Source of the DNA: Candidatus Aenigmatarchaeota archaeon
GTDB lineage: Archaea > Aenigmatarchaeota > Aenigmatarchaeia > GW2011-AR5 > JAGGXF01
Assembly: GCA_021163205.1 (NCBI GenBank)
Contig: JAGGXF010000021.1
Span: forward strand, 1 to 46,452
Length of the DNA stretch: 46,452 bases
Direction: 5' to 3'
Numbering within the stretch: position 1 is the stretch's first letter; every line of letters starts with the position of its first letter. Positions 26,136-35,973 of this stretch are shown in pieces. A program made the position numbers and the translations under genes. Below the pieces are notes generated by a model, which had not been told where the DNA came from, searched no databases, and saw only the letters and a list, made by a program, of their open reading frames with translations.

Positions 26136-26987
26136 TTAGTGAAGACTATCTTCGACCAACTTTCTTGCTTGGAGTACTAAATCATGTATCTTCTCCCTGC
26201 TTATGCCCATCGCCTTTTCTAATCGACCTTCTGGTGAAATTAAAATATCGAATAAGGTTATATAACCATTCTTGAGCAGTTTCCTTTTTACAGGGGAACT
26301 TGCTTTTAGTATGGTGGTGGGAAAAACTCTTTTCTCTTCTATCATAAGCTCAAGACTTTTTCTCCTTCGCTTAGGATAAGACCAGCCTGTTAGTAATATA
26401 CCCTTGGCTTTTGCATATCTTTTAGCGTGTTCTGAAAATTTAGTATTCGTGACAATCCACGCTTTCGTGAAATCGTATTTATTTATGGATCTCTTATATC
26501 CATCCTTAATATCTTCTAATCTTGCTTCGACCTGAAGCACGACACCGAGACCACAATACCTGTGTGGATTTACATGTCTCTTACATTCCACCAAAAACAA
26601 ATCAGAACCCTTTTTCGCCACGATATCGACCTGGTGTTCGACAGAAGCTCCAGGGATAATTTTATTCCATTCACATTCAAATCCATGACACGCAAGCAGC
26701 TCTTTCACGAACTTTTCAAAGCTTTCGGCATCGATTTCAGCCATGGCTTTTCTTAATCTATAATAATATGCCGGTTTGGAAATCTCCTCTATTCTTTCTA
26801 ATTTTTTCAAAACCATCTGATAAATTCTGCGTGTTGTTATACCATCATACACCAGCTTCTCTATTTCTTTCGATATCTCTCTTGCCTGCTTTCTTGAAAC
26901 GCCTGCCCGCAGGCACGTTCTCTCTATCTTCTCTGGCCTGAACTCTTCTCTCCGACCGTCCGCCTTTATTACATAGGCTTTTGCCAT
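26136..26987 (-). CDS. ATP-cone domain fused to an Mrr-like restriction endonuclease domain
   Basis: 283 residues. Residues 1-86 form an ATP-cone domain (MAKAYVIKADGRREEFRPEK ... RLRKAMAEI), the regulatory nucleotide sensor also found in ribonucleotide reductases and NrdR. Residues ~88-205 have the PD-(D/E)xK pattern of Mrr-type nucleases: D121 in EHQVDIVAK, and E134 and K136 in FLVECKRH, with Q152/E154 behind. The C-terminal ~60 residues hold a helix-hairpin-helix-like DNA-binding stretch (SPVKRKLLKNGYITLFDILI). Similar ATP-cone/nuclease proteins occur in many archaea but their job is unknown; a nucleotide-gated DNA repair or defence nuclease is a reasonable idea. AAGGTG precedes the ATG. 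It follows the phosphoglycerate mutase by 46 bases with no modification methylase nearby, so it is not a classical restriction unit. Confidence 0.88.
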   Translation of the reverse strand: MAKAYVIKADGRREEFRPEKIERTCLRAGVSRKQAREISKEIEKLVYDGITTRRIYQMVLKKLERIEEISKPAYYYRLRKAMAEIDAESFEKFVKELLACHGFECEWNKIIPGASVEHQVDIVAKKGSDLFLVECKRHVNPHRYCGLGVVLQVEARLEDIKDGYKRSINKYDFTKAWIVTNTKFSEHAKRYAKAKGILLTGWSYPKRRRKSLELMIEEKRVFPTTILKASSPVKRKLLKNGYITLFDILISPEGRLEKAMGISREKIHDLVLQARKLVEDSLH

Positions 26988-27033
26988 TACAACACCTTGC
27001 CACGCTTCTCTAAACTAATATTCGTTTACCGGA

Positions 27034-28539
27034 TTATGTTTGATTCTTGTTTACTATCAAACTTTTAGACATAATTTTTGGTTTTTTGATTTTCAGAAGC
27101 TGAAGAACAGTTGGCGCTATATTATATAATGAATTTTTTTTAGACCGTGAAAGCTTGTATTTTTTTTTCGTTACAAGAATAAACGGTACTCGATTGAATG
27201 TGTGGGCGGTGTGTGGCTTACCACGCTCTTTCATTTTTTCTACGTTTCCATGGTCTGCCGTTACAATTATATCATAGCCATTTTCTTTTAGCACAGGCAC
27301 AAGTTTTTTAAGACACTTATCAACAGCCTTTACAGCCTTTACAGCCGCTTGTAAAATACCGGTGTGGCCAACCATATCTCCATTGGCAAAATTCAATATT
27401 ATGACATCGTATGTTCCTTTTTTTATAATTGGTAATAGTTTTGAGGTTATTTTAAACGCGCTCATTTCTGGCTTTTTGTCATACGTGGCGACTTTCGGTG
27501 ACGGTATTATTATTTCTCTTTTTCCCTTCATTTTTCTGTATTCCCCGCCATCAAAAAAGTAAGTCACGTGAGCAAATTTCTCTGTCTCGGCTATCCTCAA
27601 CTGCTTAAATCCATGACTAGCAAGAACATCACCAAGCGTATTTTTTATTTCTCTCCTATGAAACGCAACTCTTGTCCCGACTTCATAATCGGTGAAAGAA
27701 ACGAAATATAAATTTTTTATTTTCTTTCTCTTGAACTTGTTAAATCGCTTTTCTATGAATGAACGGGATATCTGCTTTGCTCGGTCAGCTCTGAAGTTGA
27801 AAAAGATTACAGCATCATTATCCCTCACAAAAGCATCTCCAAAGACAAGCGGTTCCAGAAACTCGTCTGTTATGCCTTTCCTGTACTGATAATCTATAGC
27901 CTCGAAATAATCATCAAACCGTTTGCCCTTTCCATAAACAAGCATTTCGTACGCCTTTTTTGTTCTATCCCACCTATTATCCCTATCCATGGCATAATAT
28001 CTGCCTATTATAGATTGTATATGACCACCATACTTTTTGGTCTGTGTGAGTATTACACGAAGATATTTCTTGAACGCTTTCGGTGGCGTGTCCCTTCCAT
28101 CTCCGAACAAGTGTAAAACAGGTTCTATCTTTTTGCGGTGACATAACTTTAACAATGCTATTAGATGGTTTATGTGCGAATGTATAGAAGCATCACTAAA
28201 AAGACCCATTATATGGAGTTGGGACTTATTTCTCTTTGCGTGCTCGATAGCCCGAAGAAGTTCTTTGTTTTTGAAGAAAGAACCAGTCTTAATTTCCTCG
28301 TTTATCAGCAACATCTCTTGCTTTACTAGTCTGCCCGCGCCTATATGCAAATGACCTACTTCAGAACCGCCGAGCGACCTTTTTGGAAGGCCAACATAAC
28401 CGTTATGGGCACCAAGGGTCGTGTGTGGGTATTTCTTCCACAACGACCAAAAGAAACTTGCCTTTTTAACAGGATTAGCATGGCTGCTTTTTCTCAAACC
28501 CCACCCGTCAAGAATTATAAGAGCAAGCTTTCTGTTCAT
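27034..28539 (-). CDS. gpmI: 2,3-bisphosphoglycerate-independent phosphoglycerate mutase, GpmI type
   Basis: 501 residues, the normal size of the bacterial-type enzyme that interconverts 3- and 2-phosphoglycerate through a phosphoserine, with two metal ions. Visible landmarks: DGWG at the N-terminus (metal ligand D11), the catalytic serine S59 in GGSEVGH, the loop LFGDGRDTPP, RYYAMDRDNRWDR, and TADHGN with the C-terminal metal ligands. The usual GNSEVGH reads GGSEVGH here: the Asn before the catalytic Ser is Gly. Most archaea instead use the shorter ApgM family, so this copy was probably gained from bacteria. A TATA box 28 bases before the ATG and no ribosome site indicate a leaderless message. 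Neighbours are the sugar nucleotidyltransferase and PGK genes. Confidence 0.95.
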   Translation of the reverse strand: MNRKLALIILDGWGLRKSSHANPVKKASFFWSLWKKYPHTTLGAHNGYVGLPKRSLGGSEVGHLHIGAGRLVKQEMLLINEEIKTGSFFKNKELLRAIEHAKRNKSQLHIMGLFSDASIHSHINHLIALLKLCHRKKIEPVLHLFGDGRDTPPKAFKKYLRVILTQTKKYGGHIQSIIGRYYAMDRDNRWDRTKKAYEMLVYGKGKRFDDYFEAIDYQYRKGITDEFLEPLVFGDAFVRDNDAVIFFNFRADRAKQISRSFIEKRFNKFKRKKIKNLYFVSFTDYEVGTRVAFHRREIKNTLGDVLASHGFKQLRIAETEKFAHVTYFFDGGEYRKMKGKREIIIPSPKVATYDKKPEMSAFKITSKLLPIIKKGTYDVIILNFANGDMVGHTGILQAAVKAVKAVDKCLKKLVPVLKENGYDIIVTADHGNVEKMKERGKPHTAHTFNRVPFILVTKKKYKLSRSKKNSLYNIAPTVLQLLKIKKPKIMSKSLIVNKNQT

Positions 28540-28558
28540 AACTATTCTTTCTACTGCT

Positions 28559-28570
28559 CCATATAAAAGT
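28559..28570 (-). promoter_or_regulatory. TATA box of gpmI, leaderless start
   Basis: The minus strand reads ACTTTTATATGG, with TTTATATG beginning 28 bases before the gpmI ATG at 28539. Transcription should start at or within 1-2 bases of the ATG. Confidence 0.7.
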
Positions 28571-28612
28571 TTTTATCGAACGTTGGACTAAGAGTTCAAA
28601 AGACATTAATTC

Positions 28613-29599
28613 TCATTCTATTATTATACCACCATTCAACTTCGCATGTCTTCCAACAGTTGAATCTATAAGAGAAATGTTAGAAACCTTTGCAAACTCG
28701 TCGATAATAGTATTTTTAATGTTGCAATTCTCAATAACGCTGCCTCTGAACAATATTGAATTTTCCACCACAGAACCGACAATCCTGACATTATCTCCGA
28801 TAAAAACATTTCCCTTAATTTCGCTGTCTTTCAGAAAAACATTTTTTCCGATGTGTTGTGGATTAGTCATATGCTTAAAATTGCTTTCAAGGTAAGAACC
28901 ATGATCTCCTATATCATACCATTCTTCATTAAATACGAAGCCATAGACATCGACTAATTGATATAACCACTGAAGAAAATATCCTGGGGCATCTGGATTG
29001 TTACCTTCTTCCAAGTATTTTGAGAATAATGGCAGGATCTCTCTCGGAAATATGTAGCAAGCTGTGCTGACTAGGGTTGACTTCGGATTTATAGGCTTTT
29101 CTTGGAACTCCTTTATTTTTCCTGTGTCGTCTACAATTGCAACACCGTATCTCCCAGATATCTTTTTTTTATCCTTCATGTTGTGCAATGCTACGACAGG
29201 ATACCCTATTTTTTTATAGAATATCAAAAAGTCTCGCAAACTGAAATCAAAGATATTGTCCCCTGCTATCACCATAACATCTTCGTCTAACATTTTTTCT
29301 TCGAACAAAAGATTAAGCGCACCTATTGTTCCCAACTTATTTTGCTCTTTTGTGCTCGACTCGATAAATAATTCTATTTTTTTGTCAGAATCTGTTGTCT
29401 TAAGCCAATTCTTGAAGTCATTCGCAAATGCCTGGTTTGTAGAAACAATTATGTGGGTAATTTCTTCTATTTCTTCCAGCTTCTCGATAATGTAATTTAT
29501 GATAGGCTTGCCAGCTACTGTTAGTAATGGCTTGGGCCTTTGGTGGGTTATTGGCCACAACCTCTTTGCATAGCCACCTGCTAATATAATAGCCTTCAC
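28613..29599 (-). CDS. Sugar-phosphate nucleotidyltransferase with left-handed beta-helix tail
   Basis: The best start is GTG at 29599 (VKAIILAGGYAKRLWP), which has GGAGGG 8 bases before it, giving 329 residues; the ORF start at 29629 has no ribosome site. The N-terminal catalytic domain (1 to ~235) carries the GGxxxRLxP nucleotide-binding signature and EKP (FQEKPINP). The C-terminal ~95 residues are hexapeptide-like repeats (IGKNVFLKDSEIKGNVFIGD) forming a left-handed beta helix. It makes an NDP-sugar from a sugar-1-phosphate and NTP. Which sugar cannot be decided: glucose-1-phosphate uridylyl/thymidylyltransferase and related types share these features. With the glycogen-synthase-like gene in the window it could supply UDP- or ADP-glucose, or it may feed glycosylation of the many surface proteins. 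Confidence 0.88.
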   Translation of the reverse strand: MKAIILAGGYAKRLWPITHQRPKPLLTVAGKPIINYIIEKLEEIEEITHIIVSTNQAFANDFKNWLKTTDSDKKIELFIESSTKEQNKLGTIGALNLLFEEKMLDEDVMVIAGDNIFDFSLRDFLIFYKKIGYPVVALHNMKDKKKISGRYGVAIVDDTGKIKEFQEKPINPKSTLVSTACYIFPREILPLFSKYLEEGNNPDAPGYFLQWLYQLVDVYGFVFNEEWYDIGDHGSYLESNFKHMTNPQHIGKNVFLKDSEIKGNVFIGDNVRIVGSVVENSILFRGSVIENCNIKNTIIDEFAKVSNISLIDSTVGRHAKLNGGIIIE

Positions 29600-29651
29600 T
29601 AATGATCCCTCCTTTGCCGGTTTTCTCAATTTCTTCTTTGCGACGCATATT

Positions 29652-29677
29652 GTTAGGTCTTCTCTCGATTGCCTAAC
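29652..29677 (-). other. Hairpin-capable leader between PGK and the nucleotidyltransferase
   Basis: gttagg (29652-29657) and cctaac (29672-29677) are a 6-bp inverted repeat with a 14-base loop. It lies 53-78 bases before the GTG start. The remaining 29600-29756 is AT-rich and likely holds the promoter; no gene is seen. Confidence 0.3.
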
Positions 29678-29756
29678 TACGCATTCCAGGCTTGCTTTTG
29701 CGTATCTAATTATTTATTTGCTAATAATTAAGTAGTGAAAAGTATGACGAAAAACT

Positions 29757-30965
29757 TTAAGTCTTTGAACCTTTTGCTGTTTTCAAGCACTCCAAGACTG
29801 GCATCTTTTTTCCAGACAAATAGCTTATGAGTGCTCCACCGGCAAGACTTATGAAAGAGAATTTTTCTTTTGGTATCTTGAACTCTTCAATAGCAGAAAT
29901 GCTGTGCCCGCCGCCGACCAAAGAAAATGCATCAGATTCGGCGACAGCTGTGAATATCCTTTTTGTTCCCTCACTAAAGCCTTCTTCGACAAGGCCTGCC
30001 GTGCCATTTAGAACGATGAACTTCGCGGCTTTTATTATGTTTTCATATTTGTCGCAAGTCTTTGGCCCTATGTCATATATTTTTTCTTTAATGGGCATAT
30101 CATATATCGTAACAATCTTTTTGCTTTCTGTGATCATGTCAATAGGTATTTTTATGTCACCGGCGTTCTCGCTAGCCTCAATCTTATCAAGAAGCTCCTT
30201 TGCCTTCGGCACGAAATTCCAGTAATCGTTGTCCTTTAGGAATTTTTCCGGTTCTCCCATTTCAATGTCTTTGGCTGCTGTGAAAACCTGTGCAACAATG
30301 CCTGTTGTGAGCACAGATTGAAGAATCTGCTTTTCAGAGAAATGCCTAATAATCTCCAGGGAATCCTCTGGTTTTGCTCCGCCCAAAATAAGTACGGCTT
30401 TTTCTGATTTTATTTTTTCGAGTGATTCGAGTTCGTGTTGCATCTCCCTTCCAACCACTGTTGGTAATAAAAACATAAAACCTACGAGTGATGCCTGTCC
30501 ACGATGCGCAGCAGAAAAGGCATCTATCACGAAAAGCTCAGCCTCTTTTGCCAAGGTCTGAACAAATTCTGCTTTCGAATGCTCCTCTGGAGTAACCTTT
30601 GCCATTTCCTCCTTGAGGCTTCGCACATTATCAAGGAGAAGTATATCTCCCTTCTTCAGAGTTCTTATCTTATGAATGGCTTTTTCTCCATATATATCAT
30701 CAATAAACATAACAGTCTTGCCCACATGCTTTGTCAGTAGTTCAGCATGCTGCTCAAGATTTGTGAAATCTTTGTCACCGGGCCTACCTTGATGTGCGAG
30801 CACAACAACCTTCGCTTCTTTATCAGATAGCTCTTTAAGTGTACCAGCTGCTGCGTTTATTCTTGGATTGTCTTGCACTTGACCATCAACAACAGGAGAA
30901 TTGATATCAACCCTGACAAGGACCGTCTTGCCAGAAACATCTACATCGTCCAGCGTTTTGAACAC
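29757..30965 (-). CDS. pgk: Phosphoglycerate kinase, archaeal type
   Basis: 402 residues; GTG start at 30965 with GGGGGTG 9 bases upstream. It interconverts 1,3-bisphosphoglycerate + ADP and 3-phosphoglycerate + ATP. Landmarks: KTVLVRVDINSPV with the substrate-binding Asp/Asn, AHQGRPGDKDF, LLLDNVRS, DAFSAAHRGQASLVGF, ILGGAKPEDS, and DIGPKT. The ATP-binding segment usually GGGDTVAA reads GGGHSISA here, a pattern seen in archaeal forms. It follows the GAPDH gene by 151 bases on the same strand, so the two consecutive pathway steps are neighbours. That gap contains AT-rich sequence but no gene. Confidence 0.96.
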   Translation of the reverse strand: MFKTLDDVDVSGKTVLVRVDINSPVVDGQVQDNPRINAAAGTLKELSDKEAKVVVLAHQGRPGDKDFTNLEQHAELLTKHVGKTVMFIDDIYGEKAIHKIRTLKKGDILLLDNVRSLKEEMAKVTPEEHSKAEFVQTLAKEAELFVIDAFSAAHRGQASLVGFMFLLPTVVGREMQHELESLEKIKSEKAVLILGGAKPEDSLEIIRHFSEKQILQSVLTTGIVAQVFTAAKDIEMGEPEKFLKDNDYWNFVPKAKELLDKIEASENAGDIKIPIDMITESKKIVTIYDMPIKEKIYDIGPKTCDKYENIIKAAKFIVLNGTAGLVEEGFSEGTKRIFTAVAESDAFSLVGGGHSISAIEEFKIPKEKFSFISLAGGALISYLSGKKMPVLECLKTAKGSKT

Positions 30966-31116
30966 AAAAACACCCCCAGTATATGGTTTTTTTATTATTA
31001 CTTTTTATTTTATTTGTGAATTAGCCAAATAAAATTAAAAATAACCCAGTTGGCAGCTACAGTATAATCCCAAACACTATCTAAATCTAATAATCACAAC
31101 TCTTGGTGCTGAAACA

Positions 31117-32154
<1,038 letters not shown>

Positions 32155-32161
32155 CAGTTAA

Positions 32162-32173
32162 GCATAAATACAA
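32162..32173 (-). promoter_or_regulatory. Probable TATA box of the GAPDH gene
   Basis: The minus strand reads TTGTATTTATGC. A start ~25 bases downstream (near 32142) leaves room for the AAAGGAGGTG ribosome site. The box abuts the hydB start codon, so the two divergent promoters interlock. Confidence 0.45.
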
Positions 32174-32175
32174 TT

Positions 32176-33120
32176 ATGAAACTTCTCAAAAAGAAGGACT
32201 TTCTCGTTTTTCTTGAAACACTGGCTAAAAAAAATGATTTCTACGCACCAACATCAAAAAAGGAGTTTGGTCGGATTAGAAAAGTTGATGACATATGCTT
32301 TGATTACACAAAAACTGAAATGCCCGCAAAAAGCATATTCTTTCCACGCGAAGAAATAATGATGAGATTTTCAGAGAAAAAAATAAGAATAGTCAAGCCA
32401 CGCCTGAAAAGAAAGACAATAATATTCGGACTGCGCTCTTGTGATCTTGTTGCAATTGAGATTATGGACAGAATATTTGAAAATGACTTGTGGTACAAAG
32501 CACGAAGAAAAAATGCAATACTCATCGGAATGGCGTGTAATAAAACAGACGACTCTTGCTTCTGCGCGTCTTTTGGTATAAACCCGAGAAATGGTGATGC
32601 TGACTTGTGGGTCATAAATGAAGGTGAATCTTTCTTTTTGCAGCCCAAAACAAGCGTGGGAAGAAAACTGGTGAATAAACTACTGAAAAATATACCAAAT
32701 ACCAGAAAAAAACCGAAGAAAAGAAGACTGAAATTCAAGAAAAAGGTCCTCTTCAATAAGAAAGAACTTCAGAAACTCAAGGAACTCAATTTCGATAACT
32801 GGAAAGAATGTCTGGCTTGTGGTTCGTGCACAACAATCTGCCCAACCTGTCATTGCTTTGATGTTGTAGATGTTGTCGAGCAAGACCTTAAAAGAGGTGT
32901 CAGGAAGCGCGTCTGGGCATCCTGTATGGAGAGAGATTTTTCAAGGATTGCTGGTGATCTGATATTGCGAAATAAGAGAACAGATAGACTAAGGCAGTTC
33001 GTCTTAGACAAGTTCATTTATTTTGAACATCACTACGGTCACATGGGATGTGTTGGGTGCGGTCGTTGCATCGAAACATGCCCCGTCGGTATAGACATAC
33101 GAAAAATATTGAGCAAATAA
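32176..33120 (+). CDS. hydB: Sulfhydrogenase (group 3b NiFe hydrogenase) beta subunit, iron-sulfur protein
   Basis: 314 residues, related to HydB of Pyrococcus furiosus and AsrA of anaerobic sulfite reductase. It passes electrons between the NAD(P)H flavoprotein (HydG) and the hydrogenase module. Two ferredoxin-like clusters are visible: C212, C215, C218, C222 in CLACGSCTTICPTC, and C292, C295, C298, C302 in CVGCGRCIETCPVG. Further Cys in the N-terminal half (FGLRSCD, then CNKTDDSCFC) are as in the family. It is cytoplasmic, with no signal peptide. First gene of the operon hydB-hydG-hydD-hydA-nnrD. The Lys-rich stretch at 177-192 is a local oddity of composition. Confidence 0.94.
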   Translation: MKLLKKKDFLVFLETLAKKNDFYAPTSKKEFGRIRKVDDICFDYTKTEMPAKSIFFPREEIMMRFSEKKIRIVKPRLKRKTIIFGLRSCDLVAIEIMDRIFENDLWYKARRKNAILIGMACNKTDDSCFCASFGINPRNGDADLWVINEGESFFLQPKTSVGRKLVNKLLKNIPNTRKKPKKRRLKFKKKVLFNKKELQKLKELNFDNWKECLACGSCTTICPTCHCFDVVDVVEQDLKRGVRKRVWASCMERDFSRIAGDLILRNKRTDRLRQFVLDKFIYFEHHYGHMGCVGCGRCIETCPVGIDIRKILSK

Positions 33121-33177
33121 TAAATTAGTGTGTATAACCAATAAAAATTATGTGAAAATGAGAATCACGTGAGACGA

Positions 33178-33930
33178 ATGGACAAACTAAAGCGAACGAA
33201 AATATTGAAAATTAAGGAAGAGGCGCCCGACATTCTTACGTTTCGCGTTCAAAACAAACTTGGTGGAATCAAACCTGGACAATTCATTTTCTTGTCTATA
33301 AACACCGTCGGAGAGGCTCCGATATCTGTCTCGTCCATAAATGAAGATTATATCGAGCTTACCGTGAAAAAACTGGGTTTGGTCACAACCGCTCTCTTCC
33401 AGAAAAAAGTTGGTGACATTGTTTACATACGCGGACCTTATGGTAATTGTTTTCCGACAGCAAAACAATATGTGTTGGTGGCTGGTGGCTTTGGCTTAGC
33501 ACCACTGAAAGCGCTCATAGAAAAAAAACAGAAAAATGTGAAAAAGTTGTTTTACGGCGCAAAGACCTTTGAAGACATGATATTTAAAGACGAACTAAAA
33601 AAGTGGCAATTTTCAGAGCTGATAGTAGAAAGAAAGACAAAGGGGTGTCACCTGCCAACAGGCCTTGTAACAGATTTGATAGAAAAAGCGAAAATGAGAC
33701 CGATATCGACCGTAATAATATGCGGCCCACCGATTATGGTTAGATTTGTTTCTCAGTCGCTAGAAAAAAAAGGGTTCAAAGACAAAAAGATATATGCATC
33801 GCTTGAAAAAACCATGTACTGTGGAACTGGCTTGTGTGGCCATTGTAATATTGGCTCGTATTACGTATGCAAAGATGGACCTGTCTTCAGACTCGACAAC
33901 ATAAAAAATTTCGAAGAAAAAATTATTTAA
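33178..33930 (+). CDS. hydG: Sulfhydrogenase gamma subunit, FAD/NAD(P)-binding with [2Fe-2S]
   Basis: 250 residues from the ATG at 33178; the GTG at 33169 used by the ORF track is itself part of the likely ribosome site (CGTGAG). Ferredoxin-reductase fold: FAD-binding barrel (APISVSS at 48-53), NAD(P) Rossmann segment VAGGFGLAPL (101-110), ICGPPIM (181-187), and C-terminal [2Fe-2S] ligands C215, C220, C223 and C231 in YCGTGLCGHCNIG and VCKDGPVF. It oxidises NAD(P)H or reduces NAD(P)+ and exchanges electrons with HydB. In P. furiosus the enzyme is NADPH-linked; specificity here cannot be read from sequence. 57 bases after hydB. Confidence 0.94.
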   Translation: MDKLKRTKILKIKEEAPDILTFRVQNKLGGIKPGQFIFLSINTVGEAPISVSSINEDYIELTVKKLGLVTTALFQKKVGDIVYIRGPYGNCFPTAKQYVLVAGGFGLAPLKALIEKKQKNVKKLFYGAKTFEDMIFKDELKKWQFSELIVERKTKGCHLPTGLVTDLIEKAKMRPISTVIICGPPIMVRFVSQSLEKKGFKDKKIYASLEKTMYCGTGLCGHCNIGSYYVCKDGPVFRLDNIKNFEEKII

Positions 33931-33998
33931 CTTGGTTGAGAATGTCTTAATAGAGCATGAACTAAAAAACAATGAGTAGAACCTTAACAGTGGTGTGA

Positions 33999-34727
33999 AT
34001 GAAAAAAACAACGAAAAGATCAAAAAAACAAAAGAAGCTGCGAATTGGTAATTTTTGGATGGCTGGCTGTATAGGGTGTCTGCTAGAGATTTTCAATGTT
34101 CAGGATGGTACGCTTGATTTTATGGACTATATTGACATAATAGATTTTGATCTAATTCAAGAAAAAAATATAGAAGGTCCATTTGATGTTGCTTTTGTTG
34201 AGGGTGCGATAACGAACAAAAAAGAGGAAGAAGAGTTGCGCAAGATAAGAAAAGAGAGTAAGATTCTCGTTGCACTCGGGAGCTGCGCATGCTTTGGTGG
34301 CATTTCCGGTCTAAAGAATTTTGTTCGAGGCCGACCGTTTGGAACTGCGAAACCATTGTATAAATTTGTTAAGGTGGACTATAGGTTGCGTGGATGCCCA
34401 ATAAGTAGAAAGGAATTCATAGAACTTGTTAAACATCTGAAAAGAGGCTTACCATACAGGGAAAATACTTCTCCGGTTTGCACAGAGTGTCCCCTGAAAG
34501 GCGATGATTGTTTTTTGAAAAAAGGTATTCCGTGCATGGGTCCAATAACAGCCGCGGGCTGTGACGCGATATGCATGAAGAACGGGCAGGCGTGTGAGGG
34601 ATGTCGCGGACCGATACCTAATGCGAATATATCAAAGTTGTTTCAGATGTTTGAAAAATTCGGCATGAAACCGAGAGACATAAGAAAAAAATTCAGAAAA
34701 TTCGCTGGAAATGCTTTTGGTGAGTAA
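33999..34727 (+). CDS. hydD: Sulfhydrogenase delta subunit (NiFe hydrogenase small subunit)
   Basis: 242 residues, ATG preceded by GTGGTG. The proximal [4Fe-4S] ligands are visible as C24 and C27 (GCIGC), C96 (LGSCACFGG) and C133 (RGCPIS). Eight more Cys between 161 and 202 (in CTECPLKGDDC, IPCMGP, AGCDAICMKNGQACEGC) can bind two further clusters that carry electrons to HydB. No Tat signal peptide, so the complex is cytosolic, as for group 3. The N-terminus has an extra basic run (KKTTKRSKKQKK). Its stop lies one base before the hydA start codon. Confidence 0.95.
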   Translation: MKKTTKRSKKQKKLRIGNFWMAGCIGCLLEIFNVQDGTLDFMDYIDIIDFDLIQEKNIEGPFDVAFVEGAITNKKEEEELRKIRKESKILVALGSCACFGGISGLKNFVRGRPFGTAKPLYKFVKVDYRLRGCPISRKEFIELVKHLKRGLPYRENTSPVCTECPLKGDDCFLKKGIPCMGPITAAGCDAICMKNGQACEGCRGPIPNANISKLFQMFEKFGMKPRDIRKKFRKFAGNAFGE

Positions 34728-34728
34728 A

Positions 34729-35973
34729 ATGAAAAAAATAACGATAGACCACATCTGCAAGATATATGGCCATGCTAATCTTGCTATCAAGGTTGACGGT
34801 AAAAAGGTTCAAAAAGCTGAACTAGAAATTTTCGAGTCATCGCGATATTTTGAGTCTATTGTAAAAGGCAGGTCATACGAAGAAGCACCAGAACTTACCA
34901 GTAGGATATGTGGCATCTGTTCTACTGCCCACCAGATGGCATCGTTGAAGGCTATGGAACACGCGCTCAATATAGAACCAAGCAGCCAAACAAAAAAACT
35001 GAGAGAAGTCCTGCACATGGGAGGTATAATACAAAGTCATGTTTTCCATCTATACTTCCTAGCGCTGCCTGATTATCTCGGGTATGACAGCGCGATTCAA
35101 ATGAGTAAAAAACATGGAAAAAAACTGAAAGAAGCACTCTTGCTGAGAAAGATCGGAAACGATATCATTACTATCATAGGAGGCCGTCCTGTCCACCCAA
35201 TAAGTTGCAGAATTGGCGGTTTTGATAAATTACCAAACCAAGACGATATAAATAAACTGGTTAAGAGCTTGAAAGAAAAACGCAAGATAGCTTTGAAAAC
35301 AATCGAACTTATGAAAGGGTTTCTGAAAAAGGAATTCGAAAGAAAAACAGAAGTAATTGCACTCAGAAATAAAGACCACTCTTTCATAGATGGGGTGGTA
35401 TCAACAAGAGAAAAAGAGATAGAAGAAGATTATCGAAGATATATCAAGGAGTACCACGGTGAACCGAAAAAAACAACAACAATAGAAGGTAAATCATATA
35501 GGGTTGGACCGCTTGCAAGGTTTACTATAAACGGAAGCCCTGTAAAAAAATATGATAAAATAAAATTATCACTAGATTCGCCATTCTCAAGCAACTTTAT
35601 CAGGGCAGTTGAGATTTTATACTGTATTGATAGAAGCATTGAAATACTTGAGAACATCAAAATCAAAAAAGAAGCCCCAAGAGAAAAGAAGCGCCTGAAA
35701 AATGTCAATGAGGGCTTCGCTGCTGTTGAGGCACCGAGAGGCGTGCTTTTTCATCATTATAGGTTCAACAGACACGGGCGTGTGAATAGAGCAAACATAA
35801 TAACACCAACTGCGCAAAACCTGAGGAGCATAGAAGATGATGTCAAAGTTTTTCTTCCTCACATACTAAAGAAAAAAAAGAAAGATGTTGTGCTTGAACT
35901 GGAGAAACTGATAAGAGCTTATGATCCATGTATTTCATGCTCCACGCATTTTCTAGAGGTGAGGTGGTTATGA
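34729..35973 (+). CDS. hydA: Sulfhydrogenase alpha subunit (NiFe hydrogenase large subunit)
   Basis: 414 residues from the ATG at 34729, with GGTGAG just before it at the end of hydD; the ORF track's start at 34711 lies inside hydD. The four NiFe ligands are C61 and C64 in RICGICSTAH (61-68) and C401 and C404 in DPCISCSTH (399-407). A C-terminal peptide of seven residues (FLEVRWL) follows His407 and must be removed by a maturation protease; such a gene lies at 38075-38458. The enzyme makes H2 from NAD(P)H-derived electrons, or reduces sulfur to H2S in some archaea. The stop TGA overlaps the ATG of the next gene. Confidence 0.96.
   Translation: MKKITIDHICKIYGHANLAIKVDGKKVQKAELEIFESSRYFESIVKGRSYEEAPELTSRICGICSTAHQMASLKAMEHALNIEPSSQTKKLREVLHMGGIIQSHVFHLYFLALPDYLGYDSAIQMSKKHGKKLKEALLLRKIGNDIITIIGGRPVHPISCRIGGFDKLPNQDDINKLVKSLKEKRKIALKTIELMKGFLKKEFERKTEVIALRNKDHSFIDGVVSTREKEIEEDYRRYIKEYHGEPKKTTTIEGKSYRVGPLARFTINGSPVKKYDKIKLSLDSPFSSNFIRAVEILYCIDRSIEILENIKIKKEAPREKKRLKNVNEGFAAVEAPRGVLFHHYRFNRHGRVNRANIITPTAQNLRSIEDDVKVFLPHILKKKKKDVVLELEKLIRAYDPCISCSTHFLEVRWL

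Noticed and set aside
29418-29648. 76-aa minus-strand ORF beginning before the nucleotidyltransferase, possible leader peptide
   Set aside because: It overlaps the nucleotidyltransferase gene out of frame for most of its length and has no ribosome site.
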